Shown here: one piece after another, positions 13,048 through 13,493 of the stretch | Layout: each line of letters begins with the position of its first letter | Position numbering within the stretch: position 1 is the first letter of the stretch | Source: JAGQTE01 sp964648005 | GTDB taxonomy: Bacteria > Actinomycetota > Acidimicrobiia > Acidimicrobiales > Acidimicrobilacustridaceae | Assembly: GCA_964648005.1 (NCBI GenBank) | Contig: CAZYKR010000101.1 | Location: 1-13,493 of the forward strand | DNA: 13,493 bases | Direction of reading: 5' to 3' | The notes under the pieces: generated by a model | Databases searched by the model: none | What the model was told of the DNA's origin: nothing | Seen by the model: only the letters and a program-made list of their open reading frames with translations | Program-made: the position numbers and the translations under genes

Positions 13048-13493
13048 ATGGCCAGCCGCGACTACGAGACCATCACCTGCACCGTCACCGACTACGTCGC
13101 CTGGGTGACGCTCAACCGGCCCGAGGTGCACAACGCCTTCAACGTCGCCATGCAGAAGGAGCTGCGCGACTGCTGGCGCTCCATGCGCTTCGACGACGAC
13201 GTGCGGGTCGCCGTGCTCACCGGTGCCGGAGAGAAGGCGTTCTGCACCGGCATCGACCGGGCCGAGACGCTCGGGAGCGCCGAGCAGATCGCCGCCGCGC
13301 CCGACGGCGAGACCAAGACCGTCGGCTCCGGCTCGACGCCGTTCCACTTCGACGACGTCGGCGACTACATCGGGCCCAAGGCCAACGACCTGTGGAAGCC
13401 GGTCATCGCCGCCGTCAACGGCATGGCCTGCGGCGGCGCCTTCTACATGCTCGGCGAGGTCGAGTTCATCATCGCCGCCGACCACGCCACCTT
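13048..13493 (+). CDS. enoyl-CoA hydratase/isomerase (crotonase) family protein (3' end cut by window)
   Basis: 148 residues are visible from the ATG at 13048; the rest lies past the right end. 'VAWVTLNRPEVHNAFNVAMQKEL' is the family's N-terminal signature. 'VAVLTGAGEKAFCTGIDR' supplies the first oxyanion-hole backbone segment. 'KPVIAAVNGMACGGAFYML' supplies the second. The stretch between them (about 76-112, with 'GSGSTPFHFDDVGDY') is longer than in housekeeping crotonases and may shape a wider acyl pocket. Catalytic Glu positions cannot be judged: the first typical one is replaced by 'FYMLGEVEF', and the second lies outside the window. Likely role is hydration, isomerisation or ring cleavage of an unsaturated acyl-CoA. 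It lies 29 nt after the SDR stop with no ribosome-binding site but with its own candidate leaderless promoter. Confidence 0.9.
   Translation, partial: MASRDYETITCTVTDYVAWVTLNRPEVHNAFNVAMQKELRDCWRSMRFDDDVRVAVLTGAGEKAFCTGIDRAETLGSAEQIAAAPDGETKTVGSGSTPFHFDDVGDYIGPKANDLWKPVIAAVNGMACGGAFYMLGEVEFIIAADHAT

Noticed and set aside
1..13493. Horizontal-transfer or mobile-element signature
   Set aside because: Composition looks uniform by eye, and I found no transposase, integrase, terminal repeats or tRNA genes.

Overview
This is a GC-rich (roughly 70% by eye) bacterial window with 11 protein-coding genes, two of them cut by the window ends. It holds no RNA genes, insertion sequences or CRISPR arrays that I can see. 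Strong GC bias at third codon positions, a GTG start, TANNNT boxes a few bases upstream of several ATGs (leaderless style) and the gene content suggest a high-GC actinobacterium. The gene content is paired amidohydrolase-2 proteins, a family III CoA-transferase, an SDR and a crotonase. A member of the Acidimicrobiia or a relative is my guess from gene style, not a proven assignment.

Layout. (1) Bases 1-3122, minus strand: a tight four-gene run of TauE/SafE-type membrane exporter, ferritin-like diiron protein, HSL-type alpha/beta hydrolase and VOC/extradiol-dioxygenase-like protein (truncated at base 1). Gaps are 9 and 28 nt, then an ATGA stop/start overlap. A LysR-type regulator (3188-4075, plus) is divergent from it across 65 bp that contain a clean T-N11-A LysR-type box. 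(2) Bases 4163-6657, minus: two tandem paralogous metal-dependent amidohydrolases. They are separated from the LysR gene by a convergent gap with a perfect 20-bp palindrome. (3) Base 6781 onward, plus: a double-length CaiB/BaiF CoA-transferase fusion. It is followed by a lipoprotein alpha/beta hydrolase homologue whose nucleophile position is Gly. (4) Bases 10020-11801, minus: a GT-C-type polytopic membrane glycosyltransferase-like protein. (5) Bases 12086-13493, plus: an SDR of the hydroxyacyl-CoA dehydrogenase type and a crotonase (truncated at the right end).

How they may work together. CoA transfer, a crotonase and a hydroxyacyl-CoA-type dehydrogenase form a beta-oxidation-like set. The amidohydrolases, diiron protein, hydrolase and VOC protein look like upstream steps of organic-acid, aromatic or terpenoid-type catabolism. 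The substrate cannot be read from the sequence.

The most interesting non-coding signal is a shared inverted-repeat motif, TGACG-N(3-5)-GTCA. It occurs four times, each just upstream of a catabolic gene: twice in the amidohydrolase/CoA-transferase divergent gap, once before the SDR and once before the crotonase. Two copies match at 16 of 17 bases and sit the same distance from a candidate -10 box. This looks like the operator of an undescribed local regulon. The 284-bp gap at 11802-12085 also holds a long spaced inverted repeat and a tandem duplication. I found no defence system or other wholly new system that I could defend.
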